Shown here piece after piece: positions 50,906-60,539 of a stretch of 64,000 bases of DNA. Each line of letters opens with the position of its first letter. The stretch's first letter is position 1. Under the pieces are notes generated by a model. The model was not told the DNA's origin. It ran no database searches and saw only the letters and a list, made by a program, of their open reading frames with translations. A program made the translations under genes and the position numbers. The stretch comes from Stenotrophomonas bentonitica (lineage in GTDB: Bacteria > Pseudomonadota > Gammaproteobacteria > Xanthomonadales > Xanthomonadaceae), in contig NZ_JAAZUH010000001.1 in the NCBI RefSeq assembly GCF_013185915.1, positions 2,170,001 to 2,234,000 of the forward strand. The letters are read 5' to 3'.

Positions 50906-53734
50906 ATGAATCCCAACCTTCTCCTGCTGCTTGCCCTGCCCTTCCTGCTGGCGGTGGCCGTGGCCGTGTTCAGCCGCAGCTCCCGCGCTACCGCCGCCTG
51001 GATGGCCGCCGCTGCCCCCGTGGGCGGCCTGGCGCTGCTGGCAACCATGACCCCCGGCATCCTGGATGGCGGGGTCGTGCGCAGTTTCGGGGAATGGCTG
51101 CCGCAGATCGGGCTGGCCTTTTCGCTGCGGCTGGACGGGCTGGCCTGGATGTTCGCCGGCATGGTGCTGGCGATCGGCGCGCTGGTGGTGATGTATGCGC
51201 ACTACTACCTGAGCCCGCGCGACAACGCCCACCGCTTCTATTGTTACCTGCTGCTGTTCATGGGCGCCATGCTGGGCATGGTGCTGTCGGGCAACCTGCT
51301 GTTGCTGATGGTGTTCTGGGAAATGACCAGCATCAGCTCGTTCCTGCTGATCGGCTTCTGGTCGCACCGCCAGGACGCCCGCGAGGGCGCGCGGATGGCG
51401 CTGGTGGTGACCGGCGGTGGCGGCCTGGCGCTGCTGGGTGGCGTGCTGCTGATCGGACGCATCGTCGGCAGCTTCGAGCTGGACGCGGTGCTGGCCGCCG
51501 GCGACCTGATCCGCAGCAGCCCGCTGTACCCGTACGCGCTGTTCCTGGTGCTGGCCGGCATCTTCACCAAGAGCGCGCAGTTCCCGTTCCACTTCTGGCT
51601 GCCGCATGCCATGGCCGCACCGACCCCGGTGTCGGCCTACCTGCATTCGGCCACGATGGTGAAGGCGGGCGTGTTCCTGCTGGCGCGCCTGCACCCGGCG
51701 CTGGCCGGTACCGATCTGTTCTTCTATACGGTCAGCGGGATCGGCGCGCTGACCCTGCTGATCGGCGCCTGGAATGCGATCTTCCAGCACGACCTGAAAG
51801 GCCTTCTGGCCTATTCGACGATCTCCCATCTTGGCCTGATCACCCTGCTGTTCGGCCTGTCTACGCCGATGGCGGTGGTGGCCGGCGTGTTCCACATCCT
51901 CAACCACGCCACCTTCAAGGCCTCGCTGTTCATGGCCGCCGGCATCATCGACCATGAAACCGGCACCCGCGACATGCGCAAGCTGGGCGGGCTGCGGCGG
52001 TTGATGCCGTTCACCAGCGCGCTGGCGATCATCGCCTCGCTGGCGATGGCCGGCATTCCACTGCTCAACGGCTTCCTCTCCAAGGAAATGCTGTTCGCCG
52101 AGGCGATCACCGCGCAGGGACCGGAGCCGATGCGCATGGCGGTGTCCGTCGCCGCGCTGCTGGCCGGCGTGTTCGGCGTCGCCTACAGCCTGCGCTTCGT
52201 GCACGACACCTTCTTCGGCAAGGGCCCGCACGACCTGGACCGCGTGCCGCATGAGCCGCCGCGCTTCATGAAGGTGCCGGTGGAGATCCTCGTCATCATC
52301 TGCGTGGCGGTGGGCATCGCCCCGGCGATCACCGTGGCTCCGGTACTGCACGCGGCCGCCTTCTCCATCCTCGGTCCGGCCATGCCGCAGTACAGCCTGG
52401 CGCTGTGGCACGGGTTCAACCTGCCGCTGATGATGAGCATCGGCGGCGTGCTCGGCGGCATCGCGCTGTACTTCGGCCTGCGCCGCCTGATCAACCTGCA
52501 TGCGGTGATCACCCGCGCCACCGGCCGCAACCTGTTCCACAAGCAGCTGGACGTGGTATTCGGCTTCGCCCACTGGCTGACCCACACGCTGGCCAACGGC
52601 AGCCTGCAGCGCATGCTGATGGCGCTGGTGGTGGTCGCCATCGTGGTCGCCGCCGCGCCGTTCGTGGCCAACCCGGTCTCGCCCAACTGGCCCTCGCCGC
52701 AGCCGCTGTCGCTGCTGGGCTGGGTGGTGTGGCTGGTGATGATGGCCTGCGCGCTGGGCGCGTTGTTCCTGTACCGGCAGCGCCTGCTGGCGGTGCTGGT
52801 GGTGGGCGGCACCGGGCTGATGGTCTCGCTGACCTTCGTGTACCTGTCCGCCCCCGACCTGGCGCTGACCCAGCTGCTGGTGGAGATGGTCACCCTGGTG
52901 CTGATGCTGCTGGGCATGAACTACCTGCCGGCGCAGTCGCCGCCGGAGAAGTCGCCGTGGCGCAAGCGCCGCGATGCGCTGATCGCAGTGGTCGGCGGTG
53001 CCGGCCTGGCCGCCATGGCCTACAGCGCCATGACCCTGCCGCCCAACACCATGGCCGGCGAAATGCTGGCGCGCGCCCTGCCCGAGGCGTATGGCGAGAA
53101 CGTGGTGAACGTGATCCTGGTCGACTTCCGCGGGTTCGATACCTTCGGCGAGATCACCGTGTTCGGCATTGCCGCGCTGGTGGTGCACGCCATGCTGCGG
53201 CGCTCGCGCATGGCGCCGGAGCAGATCATGCCCGGCCCGCCGATCAAGCTGCCGGTGCCGGCCGACCTGGCCCAGGTGATGTTCCCGCTGACCCTCACCG
53301 TGTCCATCTTCCTGTTCCTGCGCGGCCACAACGCGCCGGGTGGCGGTTTCATCGCCGGCCTGGTGCTGGCGGTGCCGCTGCTGATCCAGTACGTCATCCA
53401 GGGCACCGAATCGGTGGAGTCGCGCTTCGGCTTCGACTACATCCGCTGCATCGGCGCGGGCCTGTTGATCGCCATCGTCAGCGGCAGTGCATCGATGCTG
53501 TTCGGCGTGCCGTTCCTGACCAGCGGCCACATCGACCTGGAACTGCCGTTGATCGGCACGGTACCGCTGGCCAGTGCAATCGGCTTCGACACCGGCGTGT
53601 ACCTGGTGGTGTTCGGCGGGGCGATGCTGATCCTGTCGATGATGGGCACGGTGAAGCCTTCGCGTACCCGCGACTCGCGCAAGGGCGAGATCGATCCCAC
53701 CCGCCGTTCGGCACTTACCGGGGAGACCCACTGA
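50906..53734 (+). CDS. mrpA: Cation/proton antiporter subunit A, fused to subunit B
   Basis: 942 residues with some 20 or more hydrophobic segments. The first 500 residues resemble complex I subunit NuoL (FWEMTSISSFLLIGFW, FPFHFWLPHAMAAPTPVSAYLHSATMVKAG in parts, HDLKGLLAYSTISHLG), the proton-translocating part. The C-terminal third carries the MrpB part (FRGFDTFGEITVFGIAALV, RGHNAPGGGFIAGL). Fusion of A and B is the PhaAB form known from Sinorhizobium. Mrp systems export sodium or potassium in exchange for protons and give alkali and salt tolerance. The stop overlaps the start of mrpC. Confidence 0.92.
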   Translation: MNPNLLLLLALPFLLAVAVAVFSRSSRATAAWMAAAAPVGGLALLATMTPGILDGGVVRSFGEWLPQIGLAFSLRLDGLAWMFAGMVLAIGALVVMYAHYYLSPRDNAHRFYCYLLLFMGAMLGMVLSGNLLLLMVFWEMTSISSFLLIGFWSHRQDAREGARMALVVTGGGGLALLGGVLLIGRIVGSFELDAVLAAGDLIRSSPLYPYALFLVLAGIFTKSAQFPFHFWLPHAMAAPTPVSAYLHSATMVKAGVFLLARLHPALAGTDLFFYTVSGIGALTLLIGAWNAIFQHDLKGLLAYSTISHLGLITLLFGLSTPMAVVAGVFHILNHATFKASLFMAAGIIDHETGTRDMRKLGGLRRLMPFTSALAIIASLAMAGIPLLNGFLSKEMLFAEAITAQGPEPMRMAVSVAALLAGVFGVAYSLRFVHDTFFGKGPHDLDRVPHEPPRFMKVPVEILVIICVAVGIAPAITVAPVLHAAAFSILGPAMPQYSLALWHGFNLPLMMSIGGVLGGIALYFGLRRLINLHAVITRATGRNLFHKQLDVVFGFAHWLTHTLANGSLQRMLMALVVVAIVVAAAPFVANPVSPNWPSPQPLSLLGWVVWLVMMACALGALFLYRQRLLAVLVVGGTGLMVSLTFVYLSAPDLALTQLLVEMVTLVLMLLGMNYLPAQSPPEKSPWRKRRDALIAVVGGAGLAAMAYSAMTLPPNTMAGEMLARALPEAYGENVVNVILVDFRGFDTFGEITVFGIAALVVHAMLRRSRMAPEQIMPGPPIKLPVPADLAQVMFPLTLTVSIFLFLRGHNAPGGGFIAGLVLAVPLLIQYVIQGTESVESRFGFDYIRCIGAGLLIAIVSGSASMLFGVPFLTSGHIDLELPLIGTVPLASAIGFDTGVYLVVFGGAMLILSMMGTVKPSRTRDSRKGEIDPTRRSALTGETH

Positions 53735-54120
53735 TGGAACTGGCCCTGGCAAGTGCGATCGGCGTACTGGGTGCGATCGGCATCTACCTGCTGCTGCGTG
53801 CGCGCAGCTTCGATGTGATCCTCGGCATGACCTTCCTGTCCTACGCGACCAACCTGCTGATCTTCGCCGGCGGTCGCCTGGTCAGCGGCAAGGCACCGGT
53901 GCTGCGCCAGGGACTGGATTCCAACCTGGGCAACTACACCGACCCGCTGCCGCAGGCGCTGGTACTGACCGCGATCGTCATTGCCTTCGCGATGACCGCG
54001 GTGAGCATCGTGCTGGCCATGCGCAGCCGCAGCGACAACCACAGCGACCATGTCGACGCGCACGAGGATGAGGCGGCCGAGCAGCCCGACACCGCGCCCG
54101 GCCGGGAGGGCGGCGCATGA
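53734..54120 (+). CDS. mrpC: Antiporter subunit C
   Basis: 128 residues with three membrane segments, NuoK-like. The motif DPLPQALVLTAIVIAFAMTA is typical for MrpC. The start overlaps the mrpA stop (TGATG) and the stop overlaps mrpD (ATGA). The C-terminal tail is rich in Asp, His and Glu, as in other MrpC/PhaC antiporter subunits. Not to be confused with PHA synthase PhaC. Confidence 0.92.
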   Translation: MELALASAIGVLGAIGIYLLLRARSFDVILGMTFLSYATNLLIFAGGRLVSGKAPVLRQGLDSNLGNYTDPLPQALVLTAIVIAFAMTAVSIVLAMRSRSDNHSDHVDAHEDEAAEQPDTAPGREGGA

Positions 54121-55652
54121 ACCATGCGGTGATCCTGCCCATCCTGATTCCGCTGGTCGGTGCTGCGTGTTCGCTGTTCGTCGAACACCGTCGCTACGGG
54201 CCGACGGTGCAGCGCACGGTGGCGTGGACCACGTTGGCCGCGCTGGCCGCGGCCGTGGGACTGTTGTTCGCGCAGACCGCCGACGGCAGCATCGCGGTCT
54301 ACCTGCTGGGCGACTGGCCGTCGCGGCTGGGCATTTCACTGGTGGCTGACCGGCTGTCGAGCTGGATGCTGCTGACCACCGTGCTGCTGGCCATCCCCTG
54401 CCTGCTGCACGCCTGTTCGGGCTGGGACCGCCGCGCGCCGCACTTCCATGCGCTGTTCCAGTTCCAGCTGGTCGGCCTGAACGGTGCGTTCCTCACCGGC
54501 GACATCTTCAACCTGTTCGTGTTCTTCGAGGTGATGCTGATCGCCTCGTACGGCCTCCTGCTCAGCGGCGGGCGCGGCCTGCGCATGCGCATCGGCCTGC
54601 ACTACGTGGTGTTCAACGTCACCGCCTCGACCCTGTTCCTGATCGCACTGGGCCTGCTGTATGCCTCGCTGGGCTCGCTCAACATGGCCGAGCTGTCCCA
54701 GCGCATCGCCGAAGTACCTGCCAGCCACCTGACCCTGACCAAGGCCACGATGGGCCTGCTGCTGCTGGTGTTCTGCAGCAAGGCGGCGCTGATGCCGCTG
54801 TACCTGTGGCTGCCTGAAGCCTATGCGCGCGCGCCGGCGGCGGTGGCTGCCCTGTTTGCGATCATGACCAAGGTCGGCCTGTACGCCGTGCTGCGGGTCA
54901 GCAGCCTGTGGTTCGGCGAGGACGCCGGTGCCATGGCGGGCTACGGCAGCCAGTGGCTGTTCTGGGCCGGCGTGGGCACGCTGCTGCTCGGTGGGCTGGG
55001 CGTGCTGGCCGCTGCCCGCCTGCGCGTGCTGATCTCCTACCTGGTGGTGGTGTCGGCGGCGACGCTGTTCATCGCCTTCTCCATCCGCACCCCGGAGGTG
55101 CTCTCGGCCGGGCTGTACTACCTGCCGCACAGCACCTTCGTGGCCGCCGCGCTGTTCCTGGTTGCCGACCTGATCCGACGCCGCCGTGGCGGCGCCAGCG
55201 ACCGCAAGGAAATCATCGCGCCGATGCCGGGCAAGGAAACGCCTGCGGTGTTGTTCCTGATCGGGGCGGTGTCGGTGGCCGGTCTTCCACCGCTGTCCGG
55301 GTTCCTGGCCAAGGCGGCGCTGCTGGCCGGCATGCCGGCGCAGTACACCGCCGTGGTCTGGGCCGCCGTGCTCGGCAGCAGCCTGATGGTGATCGTGGGC
55401 ATCACCCGCGGTGGCATCCGCCTGTTCTGGCACGTGCCGGTGCTGGAAGAAGGCGTGCCGCCGCCGCGCAAGGCCCCCACGCGCACCGTTGAGCTGTTCG
55501 CGGCCGCGCTGCTGCTCTGCTACGGCATCGGCATGAGCGTGTTCGCCAATCCGTTGATGCAGTACACCGATGCCATGGCCGCCCAGCTGCTCACGCCGCA
55601 GGACTACGTGGGCGAACTGCGTGCCACCACGCCGGAGATCCGCAACCCATGA
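54117..55652 (+). CDS. mrpD: Antiporter subunit D
   Basis: 511 residues, about 14 membrane segments, NuoN/M-like. Visible motifs: LTGDIFNLFVFFEVMLIASYGLL with the conserved Glu (parts quoted), FCSKAALMPLYLWLPEAY with Lys, and a second conserved Lys further on. These charged residues form the proton path in complex I-like subunits. The gene overlaps both neighbours by 4 bases. Confidence 0.92.
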   Translation: MNHAVILPILIPLVGAACSLFVEHRRYGPTVQRTVAWTTLAALAAAVGLLFAQTADGSIAVYLLGDWPSRLGISLVADRLSSWMLLTTVLLAIPCLLHACSGWDRRAPHFHALFQFQLVGLNGAFLTGDIFNLFVFFEVMLIASYGLLLSGGRGLRMRIGLHYVVFNVTASTLFLIALGLLYASLGSLNMAELSQRIAEVPASHLTLTKATMGLLLLVFCSKAALMPLYLWLPEAYARAPAAVAALFAIMTKVGLYAVLRVSSLWFGEDAGAMAGYGSQWLFWAGVGTLLLGGLGVLAAARLRVLISYLVVVSAATLFIAFSIRTPEVLSAGLYYLPHSTFVAAALFLVADLIRRRRGGASDRKEIIAPMPGKETPAVLFLIGAVSVAGLPPLSGFLAKAALLAGMPAQYTAVVWAAVLGSSLMVIVGITRGGIRLFWHVPVLEEGVPPPRKAPTRTVELFAAALLLCYGIGMSVFANPLMQYTDAMAAQLLTPQDYVGELRATTPEIRNP

Positions 55653-56152
55653 GCCGTCGCCCGCTGTTCCGCCGCGTGTTTCCCTCGCCGTCGCTGAGCG
55701 TGATGGTGACGGCGTTCTGGGTGCTGATGTCCGACAGCTTCACCCTGGGCCAGATCCTGCTGGGCATGGTGTTGGGCGTGGTGGTGCCGTTGTTCGCCGC
55801 GCGGCTGGACCGTGAGTTCGCCCGCATCGGCACATTGCGGCCGCTGCCCAAGCTGGTCTGCGTGACGCTGTGGGACATCCTGGTCTCCAACATCCGCGTG
55901 GCGATCCAGGTGCTGGGGCCGGAGCGCCGGATCCACCCCGGCTTCATCTGGCTGCCCCTGGACATCGCCAACATCCACGGGATTGCCGCGTTGACCAGCA
56001 TGATCACCCTGACCCCGGGCACGGTGTCGGCCGCGCTGTCCGACGATCGCCGCTATCTGCTGGTGCATGTGCTGCACCTGGAAGATCCAGACGCGCTGAT
56101 CAGGGAGATCAAGCGCCGTTACGAAGCCCCGCTGATGGAGATTTTCCCATGA
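55649..56152 (+). CDS. mrpE: Antiporter subunit E
   Basis: 167 residues with two N-terminal membrane segments and a cytoplasmic domain holding NIHGIAALTSMITLTPGTVS, the hallmark of MrpE. Required for assembly of the Mrp complex. ATGA overlaps on both sides. Confidence 0.92.
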   Translation: MSRRPLFRRVFPSPSLSVMVTAFWVLMSDSFTLGQILLGMVLGVVVPLFAARLDREFARIGTLRPLPKLVCVTLWDILVSNIRVAIQVLGPERRIHPGFIWLPLDIANIHGIAALTSMITLTPGTVSAALSDDRRYLLVHVLHLEDPDALIREIKRRYEAPLMEIFP

Positions 56153-56433
56153 CCGGTTTCACCTTCATCCAGACCACCATGGCGGTGTGCATGCACATCG
56201 TCGGACTGGCCATGCTGATGGCCACCTGGCGCCTGCTGCGCGGACCGACCGTGCCCGACCGCATCCTGGCGCTGGACACCATGTCGGTCACCGCCATCGC
56301 CGAACTCATGCTGTTCGGCATGTACCTCAACTCGGCGGTGTACTTCGAAGCGGCGCTGCTGATTGCGATGCTGGGCTTCGGCAGCACCGTGGTGCTGAGC
56401 AAGTTCGTGCTGCGCCGGGACATCGTCGAATGA
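56149..56433 (+). CDS. mrpF: Antiporter subunit F
   Basis: 94 residues, three membrane segments, with the conserved RLLRGPTVPDRILALDT, whose Asp is essential in studied MrpF proteins. ATGA overlaps on both sides. Confidence 0.92.
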   Translation: MTGFTFIQTTMAVCMHIVGLAMLMATWRLLRGPTVPDRILALDTMSVTAIAELMLFGMYLNSAVYFEAALLIAMLGFGSTVVLSKFVLRRDIVE

Positions 56434-56819
56434 TCACCTTCATCCAGATCGCGCTGTCGCTGCTGCTGCTGTTCGGCTGCTTCTTCATCCTGGTCGGTGC
56501 GCTGGGGCTGGTGAAGCTGGACACGTTCTTCAAGCGCCTGCATGCGCCGACCAAGGCCAGCACGCTGGGCGTGGGCTGCGTGCTGGTGGGCTCGGTGCTG
56601 TACCACATCTTCCTGGGCGAAGACCCGCAGCCGCGCGAGCTGCTGATCACCGTGTTCCTGTTCATCACCGCCCCGATCAGCGCGCACATGATGGCCAAGG
56701 CGGCGCTGTCGCTGATGATGGAAAAGCGCCCGAGTCTGCCGGGGAATGAGACGGCGGAAGAGGAGCAGTTGCCGCCGCCTCGTCCGGAACCCGCTGGGGA
56801 CCCGGAACAGAAGAGCTGA
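56430..56819 (+). CDS. mrpG: Antiporter subunit G
   Basis: 129 residues with three membrane segments and the MrpG motif KLDTFFKRLHAPTKASTLG. The C-terminal tail is Pro/Glu-rich and longer than usual. It ends the operon; a long perfect inverted repeat follows 6 bases after the stop. Confidence 0.9.
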   Translation: MITFIQIALSLLLLFGCFFILVGALGLVKLDTFFKRLHAPTKASTLGVGCVLVGSVLYHIFLGEDPQPRELLITVFLFITAPISAHMMAKAALSLMMEKRPSLPGNETAEEEQLPPPRPEPAGDPEQKS

Positions 56820-56825
56820 TCCGGC

Positions 56826-56909
56826 ACCGCGTGGGACACGCATGGCGTGTCGCTACGCGTGCTGGCGAGCCCATTGGCGTAGCGACACGCCATGCGTGTC
56901 CCACGCGGT
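56826..56909. repeat. Head-to-head SMAG dimer forming a 33-base perfect inverted repeat
   Basis: Arms 56826-56858 and 56877-56909 are exact reverse complements around an 18-base loop. Each arm contains its own hairpin (GACACGC-ATG-GCGTGTC) next to CTAC/GTAG, so the element is two SMAG units with heads facing inwards. It fills the 110-base space between mrpG and the convergent CaCA antiporter gene and probably ends transcription from both sides. Confidence 0.85.
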
Positions 56910-56929
56910 CCCGAAACGTTCCAAAGCAA

Positions 56930-57880
56930 TCAACCCAACAATGCCAGCTCGAGAATCACCCAGCCCACGAAGGCCACCAGCAGGATCCCGCCTTCCTTCC
57001 GGCTGACCACCAGGTCGCCGCGCAGCATCGGGTACAGCACCAGCACGAAGGCGATGGCCGCCGGCAGCTCCAGCTTCACGAATGATTCGGGCAGCGCCAG
57101 CGGGCGCAGCGCGGCCATGCCGCCTACCACCACCAGCAGGTTGAACAGGCTCGAGCCGATCACGTGGCCCAGCACCATGTCGCCCTGGCCACGGCGTGCC
57201 GCCACGACGGCTGCCGCCACTTCGGGCAGCGCGGTACCAATGGCGACCGGCAGCAGGCCGACCAGCAACGGCGACCAACCCAGGCTGGCGCCCATCACCG
57301 GCGCCGCACCGACGATCCAGCGCGCGCCGTAGTACAGGCACACCGCCGCGAACACCACCCGGATCAGGTTGAGCCCCAGGCCGGTGCGGGTCATCGCGTA
57401 ACCAGCAATCGCTTCCCGCACCGGTTCCGATTCCCGCTTCGCCGCACGCAGCACGAAGGCCAGCAGCGCAACGAAGCCCAGCAGCAGCACCGCGCCTTCC
57501 CAGCGCGCGATCACCCCGTCCAGGCCGAACACGATCAGCGCCAGGCTGGCCACGGCCAGCAGGATCAGCAGCGGCGAGAGCAGCCGTGCCCGCACCAGCA
57601 GCGGTGCCGCCAGCGCCGCCAGGGCAAGGGTCAGGCCCACGTTGACGATGTTGCTGCCCACCGCGTTGCCCAGCGCCAGGTCCTCGGCGCCGACCACGAA
57701 CGCGCGTGCATTGACCACCAGTTCCGGCAGCGAGGTGCCGAAGGTGACCAGCAACAGCCCCGCCACGAAGGGCGAGGCGCCGAAGCGCTGGGCCAGCCCG
57801 GAGGCGGCCTTGACGATGGAGTCGCCACCCAATGCAAGCAGCAGCAGGCCCAGCAGGAACCAAGCGGTAGCAGCGATCAT
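56930..57880 (-). CDS. Calcium/sodium antiporter, CaCA family (YrbG-like)
   Basis: 316 residues, ten membrane segments, built of two inverted repeats. Alpha-1 repeat: GTSLPELVVNARA followed by LALGNAVGSNIVNVGL; alpha-2 repeat: GTALPEVAAAVVAAR followed by MVLGHVIGSSLFNLL. The Glu and Asn residues in them bind the cations. It exchanges Ca2+ or another cation for sodium. Placed next to the Mrp operon, both may serve ion homeostasis, but they are transcribed convergently. Confidence 0.9.
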   Translation of the reverse strand: MIAATAWFLLGLLLLALGGDSIVKAASGLAQRFGASPFVAGLLLVTFGTSLPELVVNARAFVVGAEDLALGNAVGSNIVNVGLTLALAALAAPLLVRARLLSPLLILLAVASLALIVFGLDGVIARWEGAVLLLGFVALLAFVLRAAKRESEPVREAIAGYAMTRTGLGLNLIRVVFAAVCLYYGARWIVGAAPVMGASLGWSPLLVGLLPVAIGTALPEVAAAVVAARRGQGDMVLGHVIGSSLFNLLVVVGGMAALRPLALPESFVKLELPAAIAFVLVLYPMLRGDLVVSRKEGGILLVAFVGWVILELALLG

Positions 57881-57910
57881 CGGTGGATCCCCAGGTGTCG
57901 TGGCCCGATT

Positions 57911-58525
57911 CTAGGAACAGCCTTCCACGTAGTCCACCTGCGGGGTCTGCCCGACCCGCCAGGCGGTGACCTTGCCGTCGCCGTCGATCTCGAAGTTGAT
58001 CAGCGCGCCGCCCTCGGCCACCGGACGCACCCGCAGGTTGTGGCCGCGTTCGTCGTACTTGTGCGGCATCAGGTCGCCGCGTTCCGGGTACAGGGTCTGC
58101 AGCTGGCCCAGCGACATGCCGACCTTGCCGCCACCGGGTGCGGCGATCCGGTCGTTGCGCACGTCATAACGGACCAGGCGGTTGCCTTCGATCATCAGGA
58201 TCACATCGTCGGCCTGGCTGCCCTGCGGCCGCAGGGCGTGGCAGTAATCATCGGGAACCTCTCCCTGCAGGGGCTCCTTCCACGCGCTGCGCACGTCCTC
58301 CAGGGACGAACCGAGGGTCAGCGGACCGTAGCCGTCGAGGCGTGCCGGACCCTGCGCGGCGGGCTCTGCGGCCGACGTGGCAGGCGAGGTGCCCGCAGGA
58401 GGTGCGGCCGCAGCCGGCTCGGCCACCGCCGCCTCCGCGTCGGTCGACGGGGTTTCCGGGGCGCGATCGCAGGCACTCAGTGCCAGCGCGATGCCCAAGG
58501 CCAGAATGCCTCCCAGCTGTTTCAT
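57911..58525 (-). CDS. Lipoprotein of unknown function
   Basis: 204 residues from the ATG at 58525, which has AGGAGG 8 bases upstream; a GTG two codons earlier is less likely. The lipobox ALSAC gives a lipidated Cys at residue 19. A 45-residue Ala/Pro/Glu-rich linker follows, then a globular domain starting YGPLTLGSSLEDVRSAWK and ending YVEGCS, with two cysteines (in DDYCHAL and EGCS) that may form a disulfide. The opening resembles the short SmpA-like start of other periplasmic lipoproteins. No known family was recognised. Confidence 0.7.
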   Translation of the reverse strand: MKQLGGILALGIALALSACDRAPETPSTDAEAAVAEPAAAAPPAGTSPATSAAEPAAQGPARLDGYGPLTLGSSLEDVRSAWKEPLQGEVPDDYCHALRPQGSQADDVILMIEGNRLVRYDVRNDRIAAPGGGKVGMSLGQLQTLYPERGDLMPHKYDERGHNLRVRPVAEGGALINFEIDGDGKVTAWRVGQTPQVDYVEGCS

Positions 58526-58652
58526 ATGCACGTCCTCCTCTGGATGGTCCGCAGGCTAGCGTGGGCAATGTGCAGCCCATGCATGCAGAGCGTGCCTGTC
58601 ATCACAGTTACACCTGGGCCGTTCAGGCTCGGCGTGCACCGCTTCGACCCCT

Positions 58653-59210
58653 ATGCCCATGCAACCGCGCAAGACCGATCTCGCCCGCGACGCCCTGCAG
58701 GCCCACCGTGCGCCCCTGGACATGCGCCAACGGCGCCTGCTCATCCTGTGCGATGGCCAGCGCGACCTGGCCCAGCTCTCAGCCATGATCGGGCCGGAGG
58801 CGTCGGCCATGGTGATCCAGCTGATCCAGGCCGGGTACCTGATGTCGACGGCACCGGCGGAACCCGCACCCGCAGCTGCACCGCTGACCTCCCCGTCAAT
58901 CGCTGCACCCGCGCCTGCGGCGTCCACGGCCGCGCCGGTCACCGAGCGCCGCCGCTCGATGGTGGCCGCACGCATCTACCTGCTCGGCATCCTGGAACTC
59001 CAGCGGCACCCGCAGGCCGCCGCACTGCTGTACGCGCTGCAGCAGTCGCGCAGCGACGACCAGGTGATCGCGGCCCTGCACAACGCGCTGGACGCCCTGC
59101 CCGGCCTGACCTCGCCCGGCTACTGCGAGCGGGTCCGCCAGCGCCTGTTCGAGGTGCTGCCGGAGTCGCACCTGGCGCAACTGGAACAGGCCGGGGTGGT
59201 GGCGGGCTGA
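58653..59210 (+). CDS. Conserved-looking hypothetical protein
   Basis: 185 residues. An N-terminal segment (about residues 1-68, DMRQRRLLILCDGQRDLAQL) looks like a small winged-helix or helical domain, an Ala/Pro-rich linker follows (about 70-95), and a helical C-terminal domain ends with HLAQLEQAGVVAG. No signal peptide or membrane segment. I do not recognise the family. It is divergent from the lipoprotein gene and convergent with hmgA (13 bases between stops). Confidence 0.6.
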   Translation: MPMQPRKTDLARDALQAHRAPLDMRQRRLLILCDGQRDLAQLSAMIGPEASAMVIQLIQAGYLMSTAPAEPAPAAAPLTSPSIAAPAPAASTAAPVTERRRSMVAARIYLLGILELQRHPQAAALLYALQQSRSDDQVIAALHNALDALPGLTSPGYCERVRQRLFEVLPESHLAQLEQAGVVAG

Positions 59211-59223
59211 CGCCCGCCTCGAA

Positions 59224-60525
59224 TCACGCGCTGAAGTTCTTCTTCAAACCCTTCCAGCACTGCTGGTAGCCACGCTGGCGGTGCGCAGCGTCCATCGCCT
59301 GCGCGGTGGGACGGATCACGCCGCGGGTCTCGAACATGAAGGCCATGGTGTCCTTGATCACGTCCGGCTTGCTGAGGTCGGCGGCAGACGCCTTCTCGAA
59401 CGTGGCCGCATCCGGGCCATGCCCGCTCATGCTGTTGTGCAGGGACGCACCACCGGGCACGAAACCTTCGGCCTTGGCGTCGTACGCGCCATGGATCAGG
59501 CCCATGAACTCGCTGGCGATGTTGCGGTGGAACCACGGCGGCCGGAACGTGTCCTGCGCCACCAGCCAGCGGGGCGGGAAGATGGCGAAGTCCATGTTGC
59601 TGGTGCCCGGCGTGTCGCTGGGCGAATGCAGCACCAGGAAGATCGACGGGTCCGGATGGTCGTGGCTGATCGAGCCGATGGTGTTGAAGCGGCGCAAGTC
59701 GTAGCGGTACGGCGCGTAGTTGCCATGCCAGGCCACCACGTCCAGCGGCGAGTGGTCGATGGGCGCACGCCACAGCTGGCCCTGGAACTTGGTGATCAGT
59801 TCGAAGTCGCCGTCCACATCCTCGTAGGCGGCGTGCGGGGTTTCGAAATCGCGCGGGTTGGCCAGGCCGTTGGAGCCGATCGGCCCCAGGTCGGGCAACT
59901 TGAGCAGCGCGCCGAAGTTCTCGCACACATAGCCACGTGCCTGTCCGTCCGGCAGTTCGACGCGGAAGCGCACGCCGCGCGGGATCACCGCGATCTGCTG
60001 CGGTTCGATCTCGATCACGCCGAGCTCGGTAAGCAGGCGCAGCCGACCCAGCTGCGGCACGATCAGCAGCTCGCCGTCGGCGTCGTAGAAGTAACGGCCC
60101 TGCATGTCGGCGGTAGCCGCGTACAGGTGGATGCCCACCCCGCCATGCGCGTCGGGCGAACCGTTGCCGCCCATGGTGTACAGGCCGTCGACGAAGTCGG
60201 TCGGCGTGCCCGGCAGCGGCAGCGGGTCCCAGCGCAGCTGGTTGGGCGACACCGCGCCGTGCGCGAAGTCGCTGTGCAGGTGCGGCTGCGCGTACGGCTG
60301 GAACTCGCCGTGCGTCACCGCCGGGCGGATCCGGTACACCCAGCTGCGCCGGTTGCTGCCGCGCGGTGCGGTGAAGGCGGTGCCGGACAGCTGTTCGGCA
60401 TACAGCCCGTGCGCGACCCGCTGCGGTGAATTGCGGCCAACCGGCAGCGCGCCCTCCACCGCCTCGGTGGCGAACTCGTTGCCGAAACCGGTCTGGTAGC
60501 CGCGTGCGGAGATGGAGGACGTCAT
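59224..60525 (-). CDS. hmgA: Homogentisate 1,2-dioxygenase
   Basis: 433 residues. Recognisable segments: [13 protein letters not shown] at the N-terminus, [15 protein letters not shown], and the iron-binding region [18 protein letters not shown] with the following SGHGPD. Residue count fits the family (430-445). It opens the ring of homogentisate to maleylacetoacetate in tyrosine and phenylalanine breakdown. It lies 14 bases downstream of hpd on the same strand, so both form an operon. Loss of this enzyme gives melanin-like pigment in related bacteria; here it seems intact. Confidence 0.94.
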   Translation of the reverse strand: MTSSISARGYQTGFGNEFATEAVEGALPVGRNSPQRVAHGLYAEQLSGTAFTAPRGSNRRSWVYRIRPAVTHGEFQPYAQPHLHSDFAHGAVSPNQLRWDPLPLPGTPTDFVDGLYTMGGNGSPDAHGGVGIHLYAATADMQGRYFYDADGELLIVPQLGRLRLLTELGVIEIEPQQIAVIPRGVRFRVELPDGQARGYVCENFGALLKLPDLGPIGSNGLANPRDFETPHAAYEDVDGDFELITKFQGQLWRAPIDHSPLDVVAWHGNYAPYRYDLRRFNTIGSISHDHPDPSIFLVLHSPSDTPGTSNMDFAIFPPRWLVAQDTFRPPWFHRNIASEFMGLIHGAYDAKAEGFVPGGASLHNSMSGHGPDAATFEKASAADLSKPDVIKDTMAFMFETRGVIRPTAQAMDAAHRQRGYQQCWKGLKKNFSA

Positions 60526-60539
60526 GGTCGGTTCCCTTT

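Noticed and set aside
50654..53752. Open frame of more than 1000 codons on the minus strand opposite mrpA
   Set aside because: The translation is rich in His, Arg, Gln and Gly without any domain, typical for the antisense of a high-GC membrane protein gene. The plus-strand protein matches the Mrp family end to end.
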